DNA from: Phycisphaerales bacterium
Lineage (GTDB): Bacteria; Planctomycetota; Phycisphaerae; Phycisphaerales; SM1A02
Direction: 5' to 3'
Assembly: GCA_028278245.1 (NCBI GenBank)
Contig: JANQEQ010000089.1
Location: 1-38,500 of the forward strand
DNA: 38,500 bases
The position numbers were made by a program, and so were the translations under genes. Position 1 is the stretch's first letter. The number at the start of each line of letters is the position of its first letter. The notes under the pieces were generated by a model. The model was given only the letters and a program-made list of their open reading frames with translations. It did no database searches and was not told the DNA's origin. Below, in pieces: positions 26,228 through 35,043 of the stretch.

Positions 26228-27159
26228 GATTTGTGCTCCCGAGGAAGATCAGCAGGCCTGGGAGGCTGACGCAGGATTGGAGCGGATAACCGGACACGTA
26301 ATTCACCTTTGTTTTTTCCTCGGATCCATCTAAAGATTTCACGGCTGGCAAGTACAATAAGATCACACACCTCAGCAAGTGTTGCGAGCGTATATCCATG
26401 GTGCTTGACTAAGTAGTAATAACGGCTGGGGAAGTAGTGCTCTGCTATGCATCCGCCAAACAGCGGCTCATCTTCCTGCTTTGCACTGGCTCCTGCTATA
26501 TGTTTCGCGACCGCTTCACCAACTGTCCATATTTCTTTACCGTGCATCAGCACTCGTTTGCACAAATCCGTCTCCTCAAAGTAGAGGAAGAAACGTGGAT
26601 CAAATCCCTCCAGCTCATTCATGAGTTCTCTTCGTGCTATCAATACGGCGCCGCATATCCATTCTGATTTTCGTGATTCCTCTCCTGGAACAATTGGTAG
26701 GTGCTGCCATATATTCTTTTTCACGCCTAATGCTTTTGCAATGATACTCATAGGTGATGGCAATGATCCGGCTCGTTGATACTCACCATCTGATTCAATA
26801 ATTGCGGGGGCGGCCATACCCGCATCAGGGTGCTCCTCCATAAACTGTAGCAGTATTTTGAGATCTTCAATAGACAATACCGCATCCGGATTCATGAACA
26901 TTATATATGGAGTTTTCGCTACTGCTAATCCTTGATTACAACCTCTACCATACCCCAGATTGACCTCACTTTGTATGAAGTTTACCCAAGGATGTTTGCT
27001 CTTGATCAATTCGTTAATGTTGTCCTTACTTGCATTATCAACCACAACACATTCTATCAACCCGGATTCATAGGCATTCCGAGCAGAATCAAGCGCATCA
27101 CATATCACTTCCGATGATTTATATGTAACTACGATAATTGTAACGACAGGATCCGGCAT
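26224..27159 (-). CDS. Glycosyltransferase family 2 protein (rhamnosyltransferase-like)
   Basis: 311 aa. It begins VVTIIVVTYKSSEVICDAL, with VVVDNASKDN (38-47), the NLGYGRGCNQGL block (about 67-78) and the metal motif NPDA (90-93). WICGAVLIARRE and FFLYFEETDLCKR follow later. This is the full pattern of the WcaE/RfbF-type rhamnosyl- and related transferases. It has no membrane helix. The composition is clearly more AT-rich than genes below about 26 kb. It lies 8 bp after the deacetylase gene and overlaps the CelD-like gene by 4 bp. Confidence 0.92.
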   Translation of the reverse strand: MPDPVVTIIVVTYKSSEVICDALDSARNAYESGLIECVVVDNASKDNINELIKSKHPWVNFIQSEVNLGYGRGCNQGLAVAKTPYIMFMNPDAVLSIEDLKILLQFMEEHPDAGMAAPAIIESDGEYQRAGSLPSPMSIIAKALGVKKNIWQHLPIVPGEESRKSEWICGAVLIARRELMNELEGFDPRFFLYFEETDLCKRVLMHGKEIWTVGEAVAKHIAGASAKQEDEPLFGGCIAEHYFPSRYYYLVKHHGYTLATLAEVCDLIVLASREIFRWIRGKNKGELRVRLSAPILRQPPRPADLPREHKS

Positions 27160-27167
27160 ATTTATGT

Positions 27168-28259
27168 CTATACTCTTGTCAACAGCGGATAGGAACCACT
27201 CGTCCTGTATCTGAAGAATGTTTTTGAATAAGGTGATTCTATTCTAGCCAATGCATATGGATCAGAATTTGAATTAATACGTATATCTGAGCTAGCTATA
27301 ACTGCTGACTTCATTCCAAGCTCACGTATGAGGTTTCGATGCGCTTCTGTACTTCTTCCGTAGGGAAAAGAATAATGCTTCGGTCTTTCATTCAGGTTCT
27401 TCTCAATATCCTTGATCGAGTTTTCTATTTCCTGATGAGCTTCCTCTTCCGAACATTTGGATATATCGATATGGTCGACCGTATGTGCTCCGATCTCAAT
27501 GTTTGGGTACGTATCAATAAGATATTGTAATTCTACCCAATTGAGTGTAAGTCTTGGTGGAGTTACTTCCGGACGCAATTGTTCATTAATTTTGGATAAT
27601 AAATACTGCCGCTTTTCGTATGATGCTGATATCAACGCTTTTCCTATCCTCCGGTATATTCTATATTTTTCCGCTACATGAGATATATCTCCCTCAATGA
27701 TCTCAGATGTATGTATTTGGGTTAGGTTTACTTGGTCACATGTTGCATACCTGAACATTGTATAGAGTTGATCAATCCACTGTGTCTCTTCTCTTGAGAT
27801 ATATCCTGTAGGAAGATACAGAGTTGCCGGCATATCGTAATGTTTCAGTATAGGAGCAGCAACTTCAAGGTTGTCTAAATATCCATCATCAAATGTGACA
27901 ACGACGGTTTCTTTTTCAATATTTTTCTTATGTGAAATTGCATCGACCAGTTCACTCATCGAAATCACGCGCCGATTGCGGTATAGATAATGAATTTGCT
28001 GTTCAAAGAGTTCGCTTGGAACAGTATTCGTCGGGTCTATCCAGATAGCACGCTCAGGATCCGGAATACTGTGGTACATCAATATGATTGCACCATGTGA
28101 ATCGGTCATTTTTCGATAAATTCTACCAATACCCGTCCAATACTCTACATATTCAATGAAATTCTCAAGCAACTTTCGATAATCATCTCTTCCACGACTA
28201 ACGAATTTTCTATGCCGTGGATGATTAGTGTCTTTGTGCCTTGCGGTATGGTTACTCAT
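27168..28259 (-). CDS. Polysaccharide deacetylase (NodB-type, CE4)
   Basis: 363 aa from the ATG at 28259, chosen because it overlaps the upstream GT4 stop as ATGA. An ATG three codons earlier is also possible. The NodB domain has VTFDDGY (121-127, D124 base and D125 metal ligand) and the metal histidines in AHTVDH (H259, H263). A SFPYG segment follows, corresponding to the family's 'PYG' motif. MYHSIPDP near residue 61 is the usual pre-domain motif. It removes N- or O-acetyl groups from sugars. With the acetyltransferases of the cluster it would tune the acetylation of the product. No signal peptide is apparent, so it probably works inside on a lipid-linked sugar. Confidence 0.9.
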   Translation of the reverse strand: MSNHTARHKDTNHPRHRKFVSRGRDDYRKLLENFIEYVEYWTGIGRIYRKMTDSHGAIILMYHSIPDPERAIWIDPTNTVPSELFEQQIHYLYRNRRVISMSELVDAISHKKNIEKETVVVTFDDGYLDNLEVAAPILKHYDMPATLYLPTGYISREETQWIDQLYTMFRYATCDQVNLTQIHTSEIIEGDISHVAEKYRIYRRIGKALISASYEKRQYLLSKINEQLRPEVTPPRLTLNWVELQYLIDTYPNIEIGAHTVDHIDISKCSEEEAHQEIENSIKDIEKNLNERPKHYSFPYGRSTEAHRNLIRELGMKSAVIASSDIRINSNSDPYALARIESPYSKTFFRYRTSGSYPLLTRV

Positions 28260-29449
28260 TCGCAGCATTCCAGAAGGTGTTCTACACGTTTTTTCATTGT
28301 GATCTCAAAAGTATGTTGCTTGGCAAATGTACGTGCTGTATAGGATGCTTTGATTATTTCCTCTCGACGATGATGTAGATGACATATGGCATCAACAAGT
28401 TTCTGAATATCATTTATTATTGTCGTCCATCCGACCTGTGCATGTCTGACAATTCCCTCCAACGCTTCATTGTCGTAGCCAATAATCGGGATACCACATG
28501 CTAATGTTTCAATGTAAGTACACGAGGGATCACCCTGGCGATGGCAGCAGACAAATAGATCCGTTGCTTCTGCAACATACGGCATCAATTTTGACTCGAA
28601 GTCGACATTCCCATGAAGGCGCACGGCATCTTCAAGGTCATACTTTACAAGGCTATTTCTGATACTCTTCTGAAATATACCGCTGCCAAATATATCCATG
28701 GTAAATGGTATATTCCTTGCCTTTAATTCTGCGGCTACTCTTGGCAAATGATCAACACCTTTGATTGACAACAATCTACCAGAAAAGACCAGACGCAGTG
28801 GACCTCCATTGATCAGATGTTGCGAACGAGTATGAATCTTATCTTCACTGATAATCATACTTTCTCGTACTCGGGAATCATAGTACAAGATTACATTCTC
28901 GTTGAGATTTGCATACTCATCGTAAGTAGGAGTCCCGTTACATTGTAAGCCACCTGCATGAACAACAGCATCTCTTAGTCGTTTTTCAAGACGAGTTGTA
29001 GCCCATTGACGTTTAATTCTCTTGATTGGGTTGGACACCTCACTGGCAATGATTTGTCTTCGTGTACTAAGATTTGTTTCTGCAACATGGACTATAGGAA
29101 CACGCGCTTCATTTGCAGCCTCTGCAATTGGGAGACTTTCAGCGGTGAGCGAACAGAGTAGTAACGAGTCTGTTTCATATAAATTGTGATTTGGTTTACA
29201 ATTATTCTCAATCATTTCGATGTCATAAGGTGTTTGATTGAGATCAACCTCCACATGGTCTAGATTGCTATCTCTAGCTTCCGTTTTATAAAGTAGTACG
29301 CGTATATTTCCCGGCCAATGAAGAGCAATCTGATGAACACCGTCAACAAATTTTTGTGTAAGTAGAATATGATTATCAGAAATTGCCAGACCGCGAAGCG
29401 CTGGATGTAGAACTAATTCATAACCGTGTTGACGAACAGCTGCTGACAT
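28256..29449 (-). CDS. Glycosyltransferase family 4 protein (DPSCTY subtype)
   Basis: 397 aa. The donor domain opens LRLVFSGRLLSIKGVDHL (about 233-250), and FTMDIFGSG is the nucleotide-sugar strand. The expected E-x7-E motif is represented by QGDPSCTYIETLACGIPIIGYDN: the second Glu is kept and the first position reads Gly/Gln. I recall this DPSCTY variant from GT4 enzymes of exopolysaccharide clusters, so it is probably a real subtype and not damage. The acceptor half is divergent. AT-rich composition. It lies 3 bp after the CDP-glycerol-transferase-like gene and overlaps the deacetylase gene. Confidence 0.88.
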   Translation of the reverse strand: MSAAVRQHGYELVLHPALRGLAISDNHILLTQKFVDGVHQIALHWPGNIRVLLYKTEARDSNLDHVEVDLNQTPYDIEMIENNCKPNHNLYETDSLLLCSLTAESLPIAEAANEARVPIVHVAETNLSTRRQIIASEVSNPIKRIKRQWATTRLEKRLRDAVVHAGGLQCNGTPTYDEYANLNENVILYYDSRVRESMIISEDKIHTRSQHLINGGPLRLVFSGRLLSIKGVDHLPRVAAELKARNIPFTMDIFGSGIFQKSIRNSLVKYDLEDAVRLHGNVDFESKLMPYVAEATDLFVCCHRQGDPSCTYIETLACGIPIIGYDNEALEGIVRHAQVGWTTIINDIQKLVDAICHLHHRREEIIKASYTARTFAKQHTFEITMKKRVEHLLECCE

Positions 29450-29452
29450 CTT

Positions 29453-30763
29453 TTAACATACTTCTCTATACAGTTTACAGCTGTTCACACATTGCGATAC
29501 ATTACTCTGCTTATCACATTCAGCTGTTATTGTTTCATTGAATCGATTATGATTGATCAGTTCAGCTTGATCGAGTTTGAGCAAACGATACAGTTCACAT
29601 TTGATACGCTGCGCGGCCATGCCGGGATATGACACAAGATCAGCACTGATAGACTCTAATATATCCTGCGGATACGAACATTGAACATGCTCAATGACAG
29701 AACGCAGATCCTGAAGCCCAGTGATTTTCGGAGCCTGACAATACAAACGCCAAAGCTCTGATTGCTTTGAAATAACCCCGTCAGGAATGGTTGTATATAC
29801 AATCGGTCGATTAAGGACCGCAAAGTACAGAGAGACAGATGTAAAATCAGTCAATCCAATATCTGATGCCACAATATGTGATATTAGATCGTTTTCCGGT
29901 TCGCATATCCGAATCCGATCACCACTATATCCCCGTAGCGAATTACCAATATTTCGCGTTTCACTATCTTTTTTCTGCCAATGATTGTAATGAGCCCACA
30001 GTATTATTTTGTAATGTGATGGTAGAGATAGCGCTTCTTCAATAACTTCGTGTCCGATTGAATCCAATAACGAATGATTCCCGTGGCTCGATCCGATAAA
30101 GAGTACAATATCTTCATTGCTGAATCCTAATTTAGCTCGTATATCCGCGCGCTGTTTATCTAATTCAATCAAAGCGTCGGACTCAAGATGACCTACCACA
30201 GAAATATGCCCTTTCAAGGAAGGAAGTTTCTTCTCTGCCTCCTCTCGGCGACGTTCGCTTGACTCAAACATACATGTATATACAGGCGTATTCATATCTC
30301 GCATTACGTAACGTCGTGCATATTGATATCGTTCATCACGATCCAGAAGTATCTTCGCATCACCGAGGCCGTGATGTACGAGCAGTGTAGGAATGGTCTT
30401 ATTGAAATGGTGGGTCATGCTGTGATCTGCAACAATTATGAGATCCCACAGCTGGATTGAAGCATGATAGGGATGAACGTAAGTATATCCGTACTTATTT
30501 GCATCACTGATGATTGAAGAAGCTTCAACCGGAGGCCTGGAAGACGTACAATGCCAAGCAATATTCTCATCATCAGCAATTACATCCGCAACATCCTTCA
30601 TTTTCAGAAGCATCAGTTTGTTATGGGCAACCAGAAGCACTCGACGCGTTCGACCTGTGTTCGAATAGCGAAGTGTTTTTCTCATGATGAAGCGCTGGAA
30701 TCGGCGCAGCCATGGTAAAGAGTTGCCGGAAAGCCCCCAATGTTGTGGATAATCATGTAACAT
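29453..30763 (-). CDS. CDP-glycerol glycerophosphotransferase-like protein (TagB/TagF-type GT-B fold)
   Basis: 436 aa. The C-terminal half carries ASDIGLTDFTSVSLYFAVLNRPIVY (about 299-323, given by position), which matches the 'aDvlitDySSv.fdfa.l.kPii' core of CDP-glycerol:glycerophosphotransferases. VHHGLGD (129-135) corresponds to the HG catalytic-region motif of TagF. GHLESDAL and LFIGSSHG (about 221-228) fit the domain linker. The enzyme class builds poly(glycerol phosphate) or poly(ribitol phosphate), or adds single polyol-phosphates to glycans, in Gram-positive walls and some Gram-negative capsules. No CDP-glycerol synthase is visible in the window, so the donor is uncertain. AT-rich composition. 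Confidence 0.78.
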   Translation of the reverse strand: MLHDYPQHWGLSGNSLPWLRRFQRFIMRKTLRYSNTGRTRRVLLVAHNKLMLLKMKDVADVIADDENIAWHCTSSRPPVEASSIISDANKYGYTYVHPYHASIQLWDLIIVADHSMTHHFNKTIPTLLVHHGLGDAKILLDRDERYQYARRYVMRDMNTPVYTCMFESSERRREEAEKKLPSLKGHISVVGHLESDALIELDKQRADIRAKLGFSNEDIVLFIGSSHGNHSLLDSIGHEVIEEALSLPSHYKIILWAHYNHWQKKDSETRNIGNSLRGYSGDRIRICEPENDLISHIVASDIGLTDFTSVSLYFAVLNRPIVYTTIPDGVISKQSELWRLYCQAPKITGLQDLRSVIEHVQCSYPQDILESISADLVSYPGMAAQRIKCELYRLLKLDQAELINHNRFNETITAECDKQSNVSQCVNSCKLYREVC

Positions 30764-30804
30764 CGTTCAGAAGTACACCGTGCACAAACATAAGCGTTCG
30801 AATC

Positions 30805-32157
30805 CTACCGAATGTCGACTCCTCCTGGGTTGATACTCCGCTTGGAGATCAGGGCAGGAAGCGAACGTTTGATCATAGGGCCTGAAACACCTCCAATAAC
30901 TATAATGAAGATAGGATTCACCATCGCGTTAGCGAGATTATCATACATGTAGAGCAATGCGATCAGTGAGAGCATGGCAACAGGTGCAACCACAGGATCG
31001 ATCCACAACCTGCTCGGTACACGCCAGGCAAGAAGCAATGGTGGTATGAGTAACACAGTCGAAAGTGAAATCAAACCCACCAGGCCTTTCTGTCCCAGCG
31101 TAATAATCCATAAGCTGTCAGTAACTGCCAGATCTCGACCACTTTCATCATAAACACGACTTCTCCCCCATCCTCCCCATCCTAAGAGAGGACGTTGCAT
31201 TGCTCGTTCCGCTAAAAGTTCCTCAGCTTCGAATCGATACGCAAGTGAAGCAGCACGCTCTTCACTCACCGACTCTGCAAGCTTCACTACTGAATCACCT
31301 GACCAGCCCTGTATTCGCGCTGTCATATAGACCGGTGGCATCAGAACTGCAACGAGCAGGATAATCCGTATACCGTATACGGGACGCAGACATAACAGTG
31401 CGACTCCAAAGACAAGGAGCACGATTGCCCCAGTTGATTTGCATAACACAGTCGTAGCAACGAGTGGAATGACAATCAGTCCAAGGAGGTGGTGCCATTT
31501 CCCTTTCATGATATGACTGAACCACGCCCAGATCGCTAACAGTGAGGTCGCAGCCATCCACATTCCAACCGCCAGGCCATGCTGCATGAACACGGTTGGG
31601 CGCCATCCCCCCCACCGTTTTGTTTGCTGAAACAAATGGGCATGATACCCATATACCCAATTATGCAATTGCGGACTCATCCTGAGTTCAAACAGGCACA
31701 GCGGGAAGTAAATCACCCCGCCGATGATGATTCCAATTGCCAACTCCCGCAGACTTTCCAGGTCACTGAAATACAATCGTCCGATGAAATATGGCAATCC
31801 CCAGTTGATGATCTGTAATGTCACATTTGACAATCCATCGTACCAGTCAAATTGAAATGTGAGTGATGTCACAAAAGGGCTGAGGCACACGACGACCATG
31901 GGGATGTCAATGAGGTGAAAATGGAATTTCCGAAATCGTCCTGCATCAAAGAGAACCGTTCCCAGAAGAACACCCACACACGTCGCTGACATTTTGGTGT
32001 AGTCAGGAAGGCCCGGTAATGCAAATCCCGCAACGGGAAGGAACAACCAGGCAAAAACAAACGACACTATCACCGCGCGCCTGGGACGCATGATCATGAA
32101 GAGGAGAAGGACCAGAGGGATCCATCCAAAAAGCGCGATGGGTACGAGAGAATTCAT
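30805..32157 (-). CDS. O-antigen ligase / Wzy polymerase-family membrane protein
   Basis: 450 aa from the ATG at 32157, preceded by AAGGAG four bases upstream; a TTG one codon earlier is less likely. There are about ten to twelve membrane helices, with one long extracytoplasmic loop (about 290-350). The loop contains AERAMQRPLLGWGGWGRSRV, the 'r..pl.G.G.g' pattern of the Wzy_C/O-antigen ligase family, followed by SLWIITLGQKGLVGL. Members either polymerise repeat units after Wzx flipping or ligate the chain to a lipid carrier. With the Wzx-type flippase two genes upstream, a Wzx/Wzy-type pathway is the simplest reading. No chain-length regulator (Wzz/Wzc) is in the window. Confidence 0.85.
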   Translation of the reverse strand: MNSLVPIALFGWIPLVLLLFMIMRPRRAVIVSFVFAWLFLPVAGFALPGLPDYTKMSATCVGVLLGTVLFDAGRFRKFHFHLIDIPMVVVCLSPFVTSLTFQFDWYDGLSNVTLQIINWGLPYFIGRLYFSDLESLRELAIGIIIGGVIYFPLCLFELRMSPQLHNWVYGYHAHLFQQTKRWGGWRPTVFMQHGLAVGMWMAATSLLAIWAWFSHIMKGKWHHLLGLIVIPLVATTVLCKSTGAIVLLVFGVALLCLRPVYGIRIILLVAVLMPPVYMTARIQGWSGDSVVKLAESVSEERAASLAYRFEAEELLAERAMQRPLLGWGGWGRSRVYDESGRDLAVTDSLWIITLGQKGLVGLISLSTVLLIPPLLLAWRVPSRLWIDPVVAPVAMLSLIALLYMYDNLANAMVNPIFIIVIGGVSGPMIKRSLPALISKRSINPGGVDIR

Positions 32158-32253
32158 CAAACTCCTTGCATCGATTCAAGCGTATCGCTGTTATCGGCTG
32201 ATCCCACTGGCAACCCGCATCCGATATACGCATTCCACGAATTTCGCACTCAT

Positions 32254-33195
32254 TCAGGTGATTTTTCGTGATTCACTCAGCCGTTGAACGCTTGGCCACT
32301 GGCAAAGAGAGTCCCCCATGCGGTCCATCAGGAGTGCCAGATCATCCTCTATTGCTTCAAATATTGCGCTTCGATCATCATCGGTTACCGGAGGAGCTTC
32401 TGCACGATACGGAGCCTGTGATTGAAGCATGTGCTTCATTGATTCGGGCATGATGCGTTTCAATCTTCTGGCTCCCGGGAAAGTCATGATCCAATTCGGC
32501 CATCCTCGATTTCCCTGTAGTTGCTGATAGGAATTGACGACCGGCAGGGGTTGGTGCCAGGCACTCGGCATTGAAATCTCAAGATACGAAGCAACATCCT
32601 CCATGACAGTACCATGATCATGGTGCATCGCTTCAGCAATGACGATATGGATGCAATCCGGTCCAAATTCATCCTCATAAACCTGTATCTGCTGGTGATA
32701 CCTGCTTGCCGTCAGGATGATTGGATCCTCCTGTAGAGCTTCGTGTAATGTCATACCTGCTCGGTATGATCCACGCACAAAACTGTGCCGATAATTACTG
32801 ATCGTACGAGAAACCGGATCCCGCAGCAGGTAGATCATTTTTGGCTGTCCCAGCTTTTCACGGATGCGTTGCGGGGTCGGTCCAAGATGAGGATGTTTGG
32901 TGTAACTCGTTGAGGCTTCACAGATGTACCGTGCATCTGGTGCGCAATATTTGAACAACTTGATATAGGCGTTCCAGCTGCGTTGATCTTCGTAACTTTG
33001 GCTGGTGAAATAGCTGGGTTCTTTTTCCTCCGGCAGCCAAATCTCCTCATGGGCGCGGAGTAAATGAGAGAATGATGTTGTGGAAGCCTTCATCGCTCCA
33101 ATGACAAGTAGATTGGGTTTATTTGTTGATGGCGTAGTCATAGTACGATTGGCAGCCCGCAATTCTACCCCGGAATTGTCGGTATTATCGTCCAT
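32254..33195 (-). CDS. Sulfotransferase (PAPS-dependent)
   Basis: 313 aa; the ATG at 33195 lies inside the flippase gene (11-bp overlap) behind CAGGAG. The 5'-phosphosulfate-binding loop is LVIGAMKASTTSFSHLL (30-46, K36) and the 3'-phosphate-binding segment is YLLRDPVSRTISNYRHSF (122-139, R125 and S133). EEKEPSYFTS (about 56-65) matches heparan-sulfate N-sulfotransferase-like enzymes. It would transfer sulfate from PAPS to a hydroxyl or amino group of the cluster's glycan. A sulfated surface polysaccharide is typical of marine planctomycetes. The 93-bp gap to the polymerase gene shows no clear signal. Confidence 0.92.
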   Translation of the reverse strand: MDDNTDNSGVELRAANRTMTTPSTNKPNLLVIGAMKASTTSFSHLLRAHEEIWLPEEKEPSYFTSQSYEDQRSWNAYIKLFKYCAPDARYICEASTSYTKHPHLGPTPQRIREKLGQPKMIYLLRDPVSRTISNYRHSFVRGSYRAGMTLHEALQEDPIILTASRYHQQIQVYEDEFGPDCIHIVIAEAMHHDHGTVMEDVASYLEISMPSAWHQPLPVVNSYQQLQGNRGWPNWIMTFPGARRLKRIMPESMKHMLQSQAPYRAEAPPVTDDDRSAIFEAIEDDLALLMDRMGDSLCQWPSVQRLSESRKIT

Positions 33196-34729
33196 GCTCC
33201 TGAAACGGAGTGGTTGAATTCAATAATCCTTTTTTCATGTTGGGAAACAGAGTATGAACAATCCGGAATAGTACGATTGCACAAATACCTCCCGCAAGGA
33301 GAAAAGCAACGATGTGGGCTGTATCAGATGAAATCCGTACACGTAAGAGGTGCAGAACAGTAAGCCCCGCCCCCGTAAATAGTGCAAGGCCAAATGAGTA
33401 GCGGGTAGATTGAAGGAAGACCTTGGTTCGGCCGTGAGGAAGTTTGAACTGGAGATAGATGTAGGCAATAACGACGCCAAGGGAAAGCCCAATGATAAAT
33501 CCCGGTAAACCGGCTTCAGTCCACAAGTACTGTCTCTCCAGGTACTCTCCAACCAGGTACCCTCCCACAGCGATTCCGGCTCCAAGTGCGCGAATGATAT
33601 TGGCCTGGAACATCACACGCGATTTCCCCATGGCCAGCGGAACGCGGTCCATCCCGGTCAACAGAATCGTGGTCCACATAAACAAGACCAACCATTGCGC
33701 AATTAAACCTGATCCTGCATATTCAGGTTTGTAAAACAGCGTGAAAAAAGTAGGGGCAAGTACAACTATCGCGCCGCATACACCAATACTTGCCCACAGC
33801 ATGACGGCCCGCGCTCGAATGAAGATAGACATCAGTTGTTTCGGGTCATCCTGGTGTCGTGTGAGAATCGGGAACAGCACTGTATTAGCGATTCTACTGG
33901 CCACGATCATGGCTGTTCGAGACAGAACCAGTGCAATGGTGTACAAACCAAAATCTTCAATCGTGAGTAATTTTCCGAGTATGAGCCGATCACTGTGCAG
34001 GGCAATGAAGGTCACAATCGTGCTGATGAATATCCATTTCCCAAAGTGGAAAAGTTCTTGTGCAGCAGTGCGATCCCAGGCAAAGCGATCACGGTTGTGA
34101 CGCAAGACTGTATGTGATGCAATTGATTTGACCAGTGCAGCAGCGAGTTGACCGCCCACCAGTGCCCAGACTGTAGGATAGGTCAACGCCCACACAGCGG
34201 TTACAAGTAAAGCGCAAGCTTGCGCCACAAGATCCAGCAGGCTTATTTCGCGCAGCTTGATTGCACGGTTGAGACTGGCGATCGAGGTGGATCCCAATCC
34301 TCTGATCACTGCGGAAAAGGACGCGACAAGGAGCAGGAGGAATAGATCTGATTCACCGTAAAATCGTGATGCAGGCCAGGCAAGAATGCAGGCACAAATC
34401 CACAGAGCAAAGCCACGAATAACCTGGATCGTCCAGGCGGTATTGAGAAATGCCGGCTCATCTCCACGCTTGTTCTGAACAATACTGGGACCGATTCCCA
34501 CATCAGAAAACATCTCCAAGCCCTGCATCACGATCGCTACCAATCCCATCAACCCGAATGCCTTAGGGAAGAGCAGATAGGCCAGCAGCAGATTACCCCC
34601 CAGGCGCAACACCTGGCTGGCGCCATAGCCACCGAGCGCCCAGACTGATCCGATAATTGCCTGTCGCTTCATCGATGGTTTGTGATCTGACGGCTCATCA
34701 TTCAAATATGTATTGATCTCCTCAGCCAA
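33185..34729 (-). CDS. Lipopolysaccharide/exopolysaccharide flippase (Wzx family, MOP superfamily)
   Basis: 514 aa counted from a TTG at 34729. An ATG at 34672 would give 495 aa and the usual opening MKRQAIIGSVWALGGYGASQ, so the start is uncertain. It has about twelve to fourteen membrane helices with the family's 'GsvW...gyg.sq.lrlg.nllla.ll.p..fGlmglv' beginning. Conserved polar/positive loops such as SDRLILGKLLTIEDFGLY follow (about 240-257 in the long form). It flips lipid-linked repeat units to the outer leaflet. It is the first gene of the polysaccharide operon and reads away from the divergent GT4 gene. Confidence 0.9.
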   Translation of the reverse strand: MAEEINTYLNDEPSDHKPSMKRQAIIGSVWALGGYGASQVLRLGGNLLLAYLLFPKAFGLMGLVAIVMQGLEMFSDVGIGPSIVQNKRGDEPAFLNTAWTIQVIRGFALWICACILAWPASRFYGESDLFLLLLVASFSAVIRGLGSTSIASLNRAIKLREISLLDLVAQACALLVTAVWALTYPTVWALVGGQLAAALVKSIASHTVLRHNRDRFAWDRTAAQELFHFGKWIFISTIVTFIALHSDRLILGKLLTIEDFGLYTIALVLSRTAMIVASRIANTVLFPILTRHQDDPKQLMSIFIRARAVMLWASIGVCGAIVVLAPTFFTLFYKPEYAGSGLIAQWLVLFMWTTILLTGMDRVPLAMGKSRVMFQANIIRALGAGIAVGGYLVGEYLERQYLWTEAGLPGFIIGLSLGVVIAYIYLQFKLPHGRTKVFLQSTRYSFGLALFTGAGLTVLHLLRVRISSDTAHIVAFLLAGGICAIVLFRIVHTLFPNMKKGLLNSTTPFQEHGR

Positions 34730-35043
34730 TCAAAGAGTGTGATGTTATGACACAATGAAGATACTTTGCTTGATTCATTTTCGTTCGCGCATGATGAATT
34801 CACCATGCCCTGCATATCGGCATGAAGTCGCGGGTGCCCGTATTTATCTATCGCCAATTACAATCTGCTTGAGCTACGATACTTCGATAAGCCGAGATAT
34901 TGGCTGCTTGACGTAGGATATCGTCATGGATACTTTCCCAATCCCGTCAAATAACCGTATATGGATCGAGGTGCGGAACAGGATATTGTCGACAATGAGC
35001 AGGTAGATGGAATTATCTGCATTTGAAAAACATCACTTCAACT
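34730..35043. promoter_or_regulatory. Divergent intergenic region with candidate promoter and palindrome
   Basis: This 314-bp gap separates the minus-strand polysaccharide operon from the plus-strand GT4 gene and should drive both. On the plus strand TTGACG (34908-34913), a 17-bp spacer and TACTTT (34931-34936) form a moderate sigma-70-like promoter. Downstream, ATTGTCGACAAT (34985-34996) is a perfect 12-bp palindrome lying between that promoter and the gene, a possible operator. No convincing minus-strand promoter was found, and no small gene or RNA is evident. Confidence 0.35.

Noticed and set aside
28256-29449. Missing first Glu of the GT4 E-x7-E motif considered as loss of function
   Set aside because: The DPSCTY variant appears to be a recurring GT4 subtype, and the rest of the donor domain is intact.
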